54,486 bases of DNA. Source: Lachnospiraceae bacterium. GTDB taxonomy: Bacteria > Bacillota > Clostridia > Lachnospirales > Lachnospiraceae. Below, in pieces: positions 9,852-17,635 of this stretch. The DNA lies in the NCBI GenBank assembly GCA_017484135.1, contig JAFUTQ010000104.1, positions 1 to 54,486 of the forward strand, read 5' to 3'. Every line of letters starts with the position of its first letter. Within the stretch, counting starts at the first letter, position 1. The position numbers and the translations under genes are program-made. The notes beneath the pieces were generated by a model, which saw only the letters and a list, made by a program, of their open reading frames with translations, had not been told where the DNA came from and did no database searches.

Positions 9852-9897
9852 AGAGCGCTCAAATGGAAAAAGGCGTTTGAGTGCTCTTGAATTTTCA
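9852..9897 (+). terminator. Intrinsic terminator ending the first sulfatase block
   Basis: AGAGCGCTCAAA (9852-9863) pairs with TTTGAGTGCTCT (9876-9887) with one G-T pair and a 12-base loop. It is followed by a short T-rich tail (TGAATTTT). The tail is weak, so termination may be partial. Confidence 0.6.
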
Positions 9898-10018
9898 AAG
9901 GGTTGCTTAGAAAAAGCTATCATCGAAAAAAATAAAATAAATGAAAGGGGATGAAAATGATAGAATAATACCATAAAAATAAATTTTCTTACCGAAAATA
10001 CATATGATTACGTTTTCA

Positions 10019-10032
10019 GAAAAACGTTTTCA
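10019..10032 (+). promoter_or_regulatory. cre-like operator upstream of the TATAAT box
   Basis: GAAAAACGTTTTCA matches the cre consensus TGWNANCGNTNWCA except for the first two bases. It has a central CG and lies about 36 bases upstream of the -10 box at 10068, a position suited to activation or to competing with polymerase. CcpA or another LacI-family protein is the inferred binder. Confidence 0.4.
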
Positions 10033-10107
10033 AAAGCAGAAAAATGAATTTTTTGATATTTTCATACTATAATTTATCTTTCTGATCTAGGTGAAAAAGA
10101 GGATTAT

Positions 10108-10121
10108 TGATAACGATTTCA
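10108..10121 (+). promoter_or_regulatory. cre-like operator downstream of the TATAAT box
   Basis: TGATAACGATTTCA matches the cre consensus TGWNANCGNTNWCA at every defined base. It lies about 35 bases past the -10 box at 10068, inside the predicted leader, where a bound CcpA or LacI-type repressor would block elongation. A weaker half-match (GACGCTTTCA) follows near 10141-10150. Confidence 0.5.
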
Positions 10122-10246
10122 AAGATTGTATTTTACAAAAGACGCTTTCATGACTATTCTATATGTATTGCAGAAGAGAAAAAGAGCGAAAAAGGAGACT
10201 TATCCGACAAATTATGAAAAAAATGAACATAAAGGATGTGAACGAA

Positions 10247-11059
10247 ATGACAGAATCCAGAGAAATTGAAAAAAATAGTGAAAAGGATTTCATTATCAAT
10301 ATAGAGCATCTGAATAAGAAGTTTATAGTAGATAAGCAGCCGCTGGATGTATTAAAGAACATTAATTTGCAAGTTCGAAAGGGAGAATTTATTACCATAG
10401 TGGGACATAGTGGTTGCGGCAAGAGCACGCTCCTTAAGATTATTTGCGGGTTAGTGGGGTATGAGGATGGTGTCGTTGAACGAAATGGGCATGCGGTAGT
10501 AGGACCGGGGCCGAAATGCGGCATGGTATTTCAAGAGCACCGCCTGCTTCCGTGGTTAAAAATTAAAGACAATGTAGGATTTGGATTGAAAGATTTGTCC
10601 AAGGAAGAGCGGGAGGTCAACGTAAAAAAACATTTGGAGTTGGTTGGTCTGGCGGGCTTTGAAAATAGTTATCCGGCACAATTATCAGGGGGGATGTCGC
10701 AACGAGCTGCGATTGCAAGGGGACTTGCGAACAATCCGACCATACTTTTATTAGATGAGCCCTTTGGTGCACTGGATGCACTGACCCGGATTCAGATGCA
10801 GAAGGAAATACTTAGCATTCAGGAAAAGGAAAATACAACGATGGTCATGGTTACCCATGATATTGACGAGGCAATTTATCTCGGTGACCGGGTAGTAGTC
10901 ATGTCGGCAAGGCCGGGAGAGATAAAGGATATTATTACCACAGATCCCATTGAGTCAAAAAGCAGAGGGAGTGCAACCTTTGCAAGCTATAAAAAAACAA
11001 TTTATAGTTACTTCTTTGAGGATTCACAAGAAGACTATGAAGTGGAGTACAATATTTAA
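10247..11059 (+). CDS. ABC transporter ATP-binding protein (SsuB/TauB/AtsC type)
   Basis: This is the ATPase of an importer for sulfonates or sulfate esters. It has Walker A GHSGCGKST, the signature LSGGMSQRAAIARGL, Walker B ILLLDEPFGALDA and the H-loop VTHDIDEA. Upstream in-frame starts exist at 10163, 10214 and 10223. The ATG at 10247 is preferred because AGGA lies 11 bases before it and the product (270 residues) is nearest the family's usual 255-270. The permease gene follows after 15 bases, and the binding lipoprotein comes one sulfatase gene later at 14178. Linkage to sulfatases rather than to sulfonate monooxygenases favours sulfate esters as cargo, as in the AtsRBC system of Pseudomonas putida. 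Expression is probably controlled by the cre-like sites upstream. Confidence 0.9.
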   Translation: MTESREIEKNSEKDFIINIEHLNKKFIVDKQPLDVLKNINLQVRKGEFITIVGHSGCGKSTLLKIICGLVGYEDGVVERNGHAVVGPGPKCGMVFQEHRLLPWLKIKDNVGFGLKDLSKEEREVNVKKHLELVGLAGFENSYPAQLSGGMSQRAAIARGLANNPTILLLDEPFGALDALTRIQMQKEILSIQEKENTTMVMVTHDIDEAIYLGDRVVVMSARPGEIKDIITTDPIESKSRGSATFASYKKTIYSYFFEDSQEDYEVEYNI

Positions 11060-11074
11060 GGAGGGAATGTGAAG

Positions 11075-11851
11075 ATGAAAAAAAAATCGATTCAAAAAAT
11101 TTTATTAGGGCTCATTCTTCCAATTTTAATTGTAGTTGCGTGGTTTTTGGCAACGAACTATGGAAATATACCCTCCGGAATTTTGCCGACGATTACAAAG
11201 GTTAAAGATTCATTTCAAGAATTGGTTCATACCGGAACGTTGCAGAAAGACTTGCTGGTCAGTTTTGGAAGAGTGGTGAAAGGATTTTTGATGGCCTCAC
11301 TGTTGGGGGGGGTGCTGGGGTCAGTCATGGGAATGTTTGAACCGGTAAGAGATCTATTTGCTCCCATCATTACGGTAGTTCGTCAGATTCCGATTATTGC
11401 ATGGATACCGTTGATTATTCTTTGGTGTGGGATTGGGGAAGTGTCCAAAGTCGTGATCATCGTGATTGCAGCCTTCTTTCAGGTGTTGGTTAATACGGAG
11501 AGTGGTATTTCGGGAACGCCGGGCAAATATGTGGAAGTAGCGCAGCTATACAAATTAAGTCCATGGGAGACTTTTTCAAAGGTATATCTGCCTCATGCAA
11601 TTCCACAGATATTGGTAGGGTTGAAATTAGCATTATCTGTTTCTTGGATGGCGGTGGTGGCATCGGAGATGTTGGCTGCAACCAGTGGAATCGGATATAG
11701 AATGAGCAATGCAAGAAGTATGATGCGTGCAGACATTGTGATTGTGTGTATGATTATTATCGGAATTGTCGGTATCGTAATGGATCGGCTGATTGGATGG
11801 CTTTTTGGACTGCTTACACCATGGCAGAAATATGAGAAGAAGGAGAAATAG
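11075..11851 (+). CDS. ABC transporter permease (SsuC/TauC/AtsB type)
   Basis: This is a 258-residue integral membrane permease. The ATG at 11075 is used because AAGGAGGG sits about 8 bases before it; a GTG at 11069 is too close to that site. There are about six hydrophobic segments, the first being ILLGLILPILIVVAWFLA. The cytoplasmic EAA-type coupling loop reads EVAQLYKLSPWETFSKVYLP, which contacts the ATPase. Later segments include WMAVVASEMLAATSGIGY, conserved in this family. It should form the homodimeric channel with the ATPase at 10247 and receive substrate from the lipoprotein at 14178. The gene stops 3 bases before the next sulfatase start. Confidence 0.9.
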   Translation: MKKKSIQKILLGLILPILIVVAWFLATNYGNIPSGILPTITKVKDSFQELVHTGTLQKDLLVSFGRVVKGFLMASLLGGVLGSVMGMFEPVRDLFAPIITVVRQIPIIAWIPLIILWCGIGEVSKVVIIVIAAFFQVLVNTESGISGTPGKYVEVAQLYKLSPWETFSKVYLPHAIPQILVGLKLALSVSWMAVVASEMLAATSGIGYRMSNARSMMRADIVIVCMIIIGIVGIVMDRLIGWLFGLLTPWQKYEKKEK

Positions 11852-11854
11852 ATT

Positions 11855-14131
11855 ATGAGCAGGAAAGGAAAATTCATTGGAACTATTGGGAGGACAGTGA
11901 AGGATACGGAGTTTCGTTATGAAGAACTTCCTGAAAAAAGAAGAGCAGATGCTCCGAATGTAGTATATATCGTGCTGGATGATCTGGGATTTGCCCAGCT
12001 GGGCTGTTACGGATCCTCCATTGACACACCGAATATAGATCGGTTGGCAAAAGGAGGTCTTCGCTATAATAATTTTCACACAACAGCAATTTGTTCCGCT
12101 ACACGGGCATCCTTGTTAACAGGAGCGAATCATCATTCCGTTGGATGTTGTGCAACTATTGAAATGATGACGGGATGTCCCAACGGAGCGGGTGAGTTAG
12201 ATAAAAGCTATGCCACTCTTGCTGAGATTTTGAAGGAATATGATTATGATACATTCGCCTGTGGAAAATGGCATTTGACAAGCTGGGGAGCGTTGAATCC
12301 TGCCGGACCATATGACAGCTGGCCATTGGGAAGAGGCTTTGACCGGTATTATGGTTTCCTTCATGCCATGATTAATCAGTTCAACCCGATTTTGGTTCAG
12401 GATAATACTTTTGTGGAGCAACCGAAATCAGTAGCGGAAGGATATCATATATCTGAGGATATAACAGACCATGCCATTGATTATATCTGTACACAGAAGA
12501 ATTCGCGTCCGGAAAAACCGTTCTTCCTGTATCTGGCATATGGAGCAATGCATGCCCCACATCATGCTCCAAAAGCGTACATTGACAAATACAAAGGAAG
12601 ATTTGATGAGGGATGGGATGTATTGAGGGACAGATGGTTTGCGAATCAGAAGAAGCTTGGTATTATTCCCCAGGATGCAGAGTTAAATCCAAGAAATCGC
12701 TGCGTTCCGGCATGGGATTCCTTAAGCGATGAACAGAAAAAAGTGAATGCAAGATATATGGAAGCTTATGCAGGTATGTTAGAACATACAGATGTCCAGA
12801 TCGGACGTCTGGTGGATTATCTGGAAAAGATCGGAGAATTGGAAAATACAATGATTGTCTTTTTATCAGATAATGGAGCCAGTCCGGAGGGTGGTCCGGA
12901 AGGACGGTTGAATATGAATAACGCCTGCAATATTATTTCCACCTCCGATGAGACAGAAGAGGCATTGCAAAAGCTTGATCTAATCGGAGGAGAATATACC
13001 TTGAATCATTATCCGGTGGGATGGGCAAATCTTGGCAATACACCGTTTCAGTGGTATAAGACATGGGTACATTCCGGCGGGGTAAAGGATCCTATGATTG
13101 TCTGCTATCCAAAAGAGATCAAGGACAAAGGGGGAATCAGGGAACAGTATCATCATGTGATCGATATCACACCGACTGTGCTGGATGTGATCGGTGTCAG
13201 AAAACCGGATCATATCAAGGGGATTTCGCAAAAACCCATACAGGGAATTAGTTTCCGTTATACGTTTGATCAGGCAGATGCAAAGGAACAAAGAACAGTA
13301 CAATACTATGAAATGCTCGGAAACCGGGGAATTTATAAAGACGGCTGGAAGGCAATTACGAACCATACCTTTCACGATACTTTTGATGAAGATGAGTGGG
13401 AATTGTACCATGTTTCTGAGGACTATTCAGAGCGTCATGATGTAGCTGGTCAGTATCCTGATAAATTAAAGGAGCTGCAGGAGGAATGGTTCATACAGGC
13501 AGGGAGATATAATGTTTTCCCGCAGCATCTGAACTCTCATGTGGGAGGTCCGGAAGCTTTGAAAAAGCTGGTGGGGGGAAGGTTGGCCATTCCGGAGCAG
13601 GTAAAGGAATATCGGCATATCTTCAAACAATATACGATAGGAGAATTTCTCAATACAACCAATAATTCCTATGTCCTTCAGGTAACATTTACAAGAACGG
13701 ATACCGTGCAGGGAGGGGTATTGTTCAGCGAAGGAGATCGATTTGGTGGCTGGAGTTTTTATATCAAGGGTAACCATTTGTACTATACACTTAACAAGGA
13801 TGGCAAAATTCAGCATACATTTCGATTAAATGAGAAGCTTGCAGCAGGGAGGGTTACAGCAGTCTTGCAGGTTCGTGTGAATGAAGATCAGTCAGCTGTT
13901 ATTTCCATCACAGCGGGAGGAAATCAGAAAGAAACGTTGGAGGTGACTGATTACAGAAATACACATGGAAATTCCTATTCAGCAATCGGTGCCAATCCGT
14001 GTGTGTCTGTCTCAACGGAATACAGCAGTCCCTTTGTCTTTGAGGGTGAAATTGAATATGTGAAGCTGCGTACAGCAGCCACGTCCAAATCATCAAAGGA
14101 ACTGTTGGACAAATTTTTTGCGGTTGACTAG
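11855..14131 (+). CDS. Arylsulfatase-family sulfatase, Cys-type (paralogue D)
   Basis: This 758-residue sulfatase is inserted between the permease and binding-protein genes of the importer, the tightest link between import and hydrolysis in the window. Its ATG at 11855 follows AAGGAG, with only 3 bases after the permease stop, so translation is probably coupled. The formylglycine Cys is C80 in CSATR. DDLGF, GKWHLTSW, GAMHAPHH, SDNGASPEGG and GGVKDPM are present. It differs from the others in having PEGG rather than AEGG after the DN pair and DPM rather than DPL after the catalytic Lys. The C-terminal domain (DRFGGWSFYIKGNHLYYTLN) is also more divergent. No signal peptide is seen. Confidence 0.93.
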   Translation: MSRKGKFIGTIGRTVKDTEFRYEELPEKRRADAPNVVYIVLDDLGFAQLGCYGSSIDTPNIDRLAKGGLRYNNFHTTAICSATRASLLTGANHHSVGCCATIEMMTGCPNGAGELDKSYATLAEILKEYDYDTFACGKWHLTSWGALNPAGPYDSWPLGRGFDRYYGFLHAMINQFNPILVQDNTFVEQPKSVAEGYHISEDITDHAIDYICTQKNSRPEKPFFLYLAYGAMHAPHHAPKAYIDKYKGRFDEGWDVLRDRWFANQKKLGIIPQDAELNPRNRCVPAWDSLSDEQKKVNARYMEAYAGMLEHTDVQIGRLVDYLEKIGELENTMIVFLSDNGASPEGGPEGRLNMNNACNIISTSDETEEALQKLDLIGGEYTLNHYPVGWANLGNTPFQWYKTWVHSGGVKDPMIVCYPKEIKDKGGIREQYHHVIDITPTVLDVIGVRKPDHIKGISQKPIQGISFRYTFDQADAKEQRTVQYYEMLGNRGIYKDGWKAITNHTFHDTFDEDEWELYHVSEDYSERHDVAGQYPDKLKELQEEWFIQAGRYNVFPQHLNSHVGGPEALKKLVGGRLAIPEQVKEYRHIFKQYTIGEFLNTTNNSYVLQVTFTRTDTVQGGVLFSEGDRFGGWSFYIKGNHLYYTLNKDGKIQHTFRLNEKLAAGRVTAVLQVRVNEDQSAVISITAGGNQKETLEVTDYRNTHGNSYSAIGANPCVSVSTEYSSPFVFEGEIEYVKLRTAATSKSSKELLDKFFAVD

Positions 14132-14177
14132 TACGCCAAAGCGTATGTCATTATATTATTTTAGGAGGAAAAAGAAA

Positions 14178-15275
14178 ATGAACAGAAAATGGAAAAAAAT
14201 CTTGACAGGAATCGTTGCATCAGCTTTGATGGTGGCAGGTTTAACCGGTTGTGGAGGGAATGACAATAATGTCAGTCAAGAGAATACACCATCGGTGGAA
14301 GAAACGGTATCAGGTGAAAATACGGAGATAACGGATGAAATAAAAGAAGTAGCCGATGAATCGCTGAAGACTCTGAGAATTGGTGTCCCCGGTGCGGATG
14401 GTCAGGGAAATTTTGAGGGAGCCACTCTCGCAGTAAAAAATGGATATTTTGAGGAGGAACTGGCAAAGGTTGGCTATCAACCGGAATATGTTTACTTTAT
14501 GGGAGCCGGTCCTGAAATTAATGAAGCGTTTGCGGCAGGGGAACTGGATGTTGCAATCGTGGGAGATGTACCCGTATTTACCGCAAAAAGTAATGGAATT
14601 GACATAAAAATTATTGGACTTGCCGATGCAAAAGTACAGTATGGAATTTTGGTTGGAAACGGTGCAGACATCAATGAACCGAAGGATATAGAGGGAAAAA
14701 GTATTGTTGTACCAATTGGAACAATAACTCAGTATTACTGGGAAAATTATGCCGAAAAAAATGCTATTGATACAGATCAGGTGGAACTTTTGAATTCGGT
14801 AACTGAAGCGGCATCTCTTTTGCAGACTGGGGATGCGGCAGCATGGGCATCCGCAAAGTATGCATTAGAAGCAATGGAAGAACGGGGACTTGGAACCGTA
14901 TTGGAAACTGGAGCTGATACATCCGATATATATACGACTTATGTTATGGAAGCAACAACCGCAGTCTTAACAGAAGAGCCGGAAATAGGGGTAGCGCTAA
15001 ATAAAGCGTTGATTCGTTCTTATGAAGCTGCCATTGCAGATCCTGATGCATTCTTTTCCGCAATTGCATCAGAAAACATGTCAGAAAACGCATGGAAAAA
15101 AGCATATAGTTTTGACGAAACATTGTCCTTCCTGTCACCCGAAATCAAGGATGAGACGATAGATTATTACAATACATTAAATACTTGGCTGGTAGAAAAT
15201 GGATTAATACAAGAAGCAGTAGATATAGATGAATTGGTAGATACCTCTTACTATGAAAAAGCAATTAGTGAGTAA
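14178..15275 (+). CDS. ABC transporter substrate-binding lipoprotein (SsuA/AtsR type)
   Basis: This is the extracytoplasmic receptor of the importer, 365 residues. The ATG at 14178 follows AGGAGG at 14163-14168; the longer frame to 14118 starts inside the preceding sulfatase. A lipoprotein signal is clear: MNRKWKKILTGIV, a hydrophobic stretch, then the lipobox LTGC with Cys near residue 23, followed by an acidic low-complexity linker. The mature part is an NMT1/SsuA-like two-lobed domain (LRIGVPGADGQG, GELDVAIVGDVPVF, NGIDIKIIG). It is a paralogue of the truncated gene at 128. The ligand cannot be read from sequence; sulfated organic compounds are inferred from context. Confidence 0.9.
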   Translation: MNRKWKKILTGIVASALMVAGLTGCGGNDNNVSQENTPSVEETVSGENTEITDEIKEVADESLKTLRIGVPGADGQGNFEGATLAVKNGYFEEELAKVGYQPEYVYFMGAGPEINEAFAAGELDVAIVGDVPVFTAKSNGIDIKIIGLADAKVQYGILVGNGADINEPKDIEGKSIVVPIGTITQYYWENYAEKNAIDTDQVELLNSVTEAASLLQTGDAAAWASAKYALEAMEERGLGTVLETGADTSDIYTTYVMEATTAVLTEEPEIGVALNKALIRSYEAAIADPDAFFSAIASENMSENAWKKAYSFDETLSFLSPEIKDETIDYYNTLNTWLVENGLIQEAVDIDELVDTSYYEKAISE

Positions 15276-15304
15276 TGTATCATAACATTTTCACCAGAAA
15301 ATCA

Positions 15305-15333
15305 GACAGTCTGGATTACATATCCGGACTGTC
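15305..15333 (+). promoter_or_regulatory. Intercistronic hairpin after the binding-lipoprotein gene
   Basis: GACAGTCTGG (15305-15314) pairs with CCGGACTGTC (15324-15333), with one T-G pair and a 9-base loop. The following sequence, AAGTATTATATT, is not a run of T, so full termination is unlikely. By position it may stabilise the binding-protein message or reduce read-through into the next sulfatases. Confidence 0.5.
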
Positions 15334-15359
15334 AAGTATTATATTGAGGAGGTATCGCA

Positions 15360-17618
15360 ATGAGTAAAAAATTCAATGGCTACGAGGGTTTCACGCTCCA
15401 GTCTTCCAGATTGAGCTTTACAGAAGAACCCAAAAGGGAAAAGACAAATGTAGTATATATTGTGTTGGATGACGTGGGCTTTGCCCAGCTGGGCTGCTAT
15501 GGTTCCAACATTCATACGCCGAATATGGATCGGCTTGCAGCGGAAGGACTGCGCTATAACAACTTTCATACGACGGCAATCTGCTCCGCTACACGGGCAT
15601 CCCTGCTGACAGGCGCAAATCATCATGCAGCAGGGGTAGCGACAGTGGTGGATACTCCAAACGGATTTCCCAATAATCAGGGACATCTGAATCCCTCCTA
15701 TGCCACATTGGCGGAGGTGCTCAAGGAGAATGGCTATGCTACATTTGCAGTGGGAAAGTGGCATTTGGCGCCTTTGGAGGATGTGAGCGATCAGGGGCCA
15801 TATGACAACTGGCCATTGGCAAAGGGGTTTGACCGGTTCTACGGTTTTATGGAGGGATACACCGATCAGTATCATCCAGCATTGATTCAGGACAACTCTG
15901 CGGTCAAACAGCCAAAGGATTCCAAGGACGGGTATCATTTGTCGGAGGATCTGTCTGACCATGCAATCCATTATTTGTTCCAGCATACCAATGCTTATCC
16001 CGAAAAACCGTTTTTTCTTTATTTGGCTTATGGTGCAGGACATTCGCCCCATCAGGTGCCCCAGAAGTATATTGACCATTACAAGGGTGCTTTTGATGAG
16101 GGCTGGGATGTGATTCGTGACACCTGGTTTGAAAATCAGAAGAAGTCAGGGATTATCCCGGCAGACGCAGAGCTCACTGAGCGGAATCAGTATGTCAAGG
16201 CATGGGATAGCCTGAATGCGGACGAGAAGAAACTGTATGCGCGTTACATGGAAACCTTTGCAGGCTTTTTGGAGCACACGGATGAACAGATCGGACGGGT
16301 GCTTGATTATTTAGAGGAAATCGGAGAGCTGGACAATTCCATTGTAGTGCTGCTCTCTGATAACGGTGCCAGTGCCGAAGGTGGAAAAGAAGGTCGTTTC
16401 AGTCAGGAACGCGCTTTGGACATGCTGGAGGAAGGGATTGAGGCCGCCTTTGCACTTTCGCATATCGATGAGATTGGCACCGAGTGGTCGGCACCACATT
16501 ATCCCATCGGCTGGGCAAATGCAGGAAATACACCGTTTCAGTGGTACAAGAGTTTTGTACATTCGGGTGGCGTCAAGGATCCGTTGATCGTGCGGTATCC
16601 GAAGGGAATCAAAAACGCCGGCGGTGTGCGCAGCCAATATCATCATGTGTCAGACATTACACCGACGGTACTGGAGGCCTTGCACATTGAAAAGCCGGAG
16701 CAGGTAAAAGGAGTGAACCAGCTGCCCATGACAGGAACCAGCTTTTTGTATACCTTTTCCGACGCACAGGAAGGGACGAGAAAACCCGTACAGTACTATG
16801 AACAGTGCGGCAACCGGGGCATCTGGCAGGACGGCTGGAAGCTGGTCACAAATCACCTTCTGATCGACCGCTATGAGGATGATACATGGGAGCTTTATCA
16901 CACAGATGTCGATTATTCGGAGGCTCATAATGTGGCGGAGCAGTATCCGGAGAAGGTGGAGGTGCTCAAGGCTCTGTGGTTTGCGGAGGCAGGAAAGAAC
17001 GGCGTTTTTCCGCTGGGAACCGGAAGTCATCTGGCGCGGACAGGAAAACAGAAGCTGCAGGATCTGGAGCAGTACCGCGTGGCATTTGAGGAGGTGACCT
17101 ATCGCTATCATCATGTGATCGAACCCTTCCGCACCGGAAGAAAGCTGTTTTTCAATCAGCGCAATCATGAGATCGATATCCGTCTCACACATCACAGAGA
17201 CTGGGAGGGGACACTTTATGCGGGCGGTCACCGCTATGGCGGGTACACAGCTTTTATTAAGGATAACCGGCTGCATTATACCTATAACAGCGCCATGCAT
17301 GCATATTACCGGGCGGTGACGGAGGAATTGCCGGAAGGGGAGTTTGCGATCCGTATTGTTACCAGACTTACCGGTCCGGCATCCGGAAATGTGACCTTGT
17401 TCGTAAACGGGGCGGAAGCGGCGTCTGTCCAAATCGAAAAATTTTTCTTTGGTCTGGAAATCAATTTCAGCGTAAAGGATGGAAATGTTGCGGCGGTAGA
17501 TCCGGACACGGAGCTTCCGTTTGAATATCCGGGAGTGATTGAGGAAATCGTATTTCACGCTGAAGCATTGGAAATTGATGTGGAAAAGGCGCTTGCAGCT
17601 ATGATGCAGACCGATTAG
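15360..17618 (+). CDS. Arylsulfatase-family sulfatase, Cys-type (paralogue E)
   Basis: This 752-residue sulfatase follows GAGGAGG by 7-8 bases. It is the only copy that lacks the shared N-terminal GTxGRT segment; it begins MSKKFNGYEGFTLQSSRLSF. The formylglycine Cys is C75 in CSATR, and DDVGF, GKWHLAPL, GAGHSPHQVP, SDNGASAEGG and GGVKDPL are intact. The second His of the usual HAPHHAP patch is kept, but the third position is Gln. By eye its G+C content and third-base usage are higher than those of paralogues A-D and G, and match paralogue F. That hints at a different origin or history for the E-F pair. It is predicted to be cytoplasmic. Confidence 0.93.
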   Translation: MSKKFNGYEGFTLQSSRLSFTEEPKREKTNVVYIVLDDVGFAQLGCYGSNIHTPNMDRLAAEGLRYNNFHTTAICSATRASLLTGANHHAAGVATVVDTPNGFPNNQGHLNPSYATLAEVLKENGYATFAVGKWHLAPLEDVSDQGPYDNWPLAKGFDRFYGFMEGYTDQYHPALIQDNSAVKQPKDSKDGYHLSEDLSDHAIHYLFQHTNAYPEKPFFLYLAYGAGHSPHQVPQKYIDHYKGAFDEGWDVIRDTWFENQKKSGIIPADAELTERNQYVKAWDSLNADEKKLYARYMETFAGFLEHTDEQIGRVLDYLEEIGELDNSIVVLLSDNGASAEGGKEGRFSQERALDMLEEGIEAAFALSHIDEIGTEWSAPHYPIGWANAGNTPFQWYKSFVHSGGVKDPLIVRYPKGIKNAGGVRSQYHHVSDITPTVLEALHIEKPEQVKGVNQLPMTGTSFLYTFSDAQEGTRKPVQYYEQCGNRGIWQDGWKLVTNHLLIDRYEDDTWELYHTDVDYSEAHNVAEQYPEKVEVLKALWFAEAGKNGVFPLGTGSHLARTGKQKLQDLEQYRVAFEEVTYRYHHVIEPFRTGRKLFFNQRNHEIDIRLTHHRDWEGTLYAGGHRYGGYTAFIKDNRLHYTYNSAMHAYYRAVTEELPEGEFAIRIVTRLTGPASGNVTLFVNGAEAASVQIEKFFFGLEINFSVKDGNVAAVDPDTELPFEYPGVIEEIVFHAEALEIDVEKALAAMMQTD

Positions 17619-17635
17619 AGGTTGGAGGAAACAAA

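Larger units (their letters stand above)
9898..10246 (+). promoter_or_regulatory. AT-rich control region of the transporter/sulfatase block
   Basis: This gene-free stretch of about 350 bases separates the two sulfatase blocks. It is strongly AT-rich. It contains a -10-like TATAAT at 10068-10073, without a good -35 at 17 bases. ACGTTTT-CAGA-AAAACGT is an inverted repeat at 10010-10027, and ACGTTTTCA is repeated at 10024-10032. No ORF with a convincing start is seen before the ATPase gene. Confidence 0.6.
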
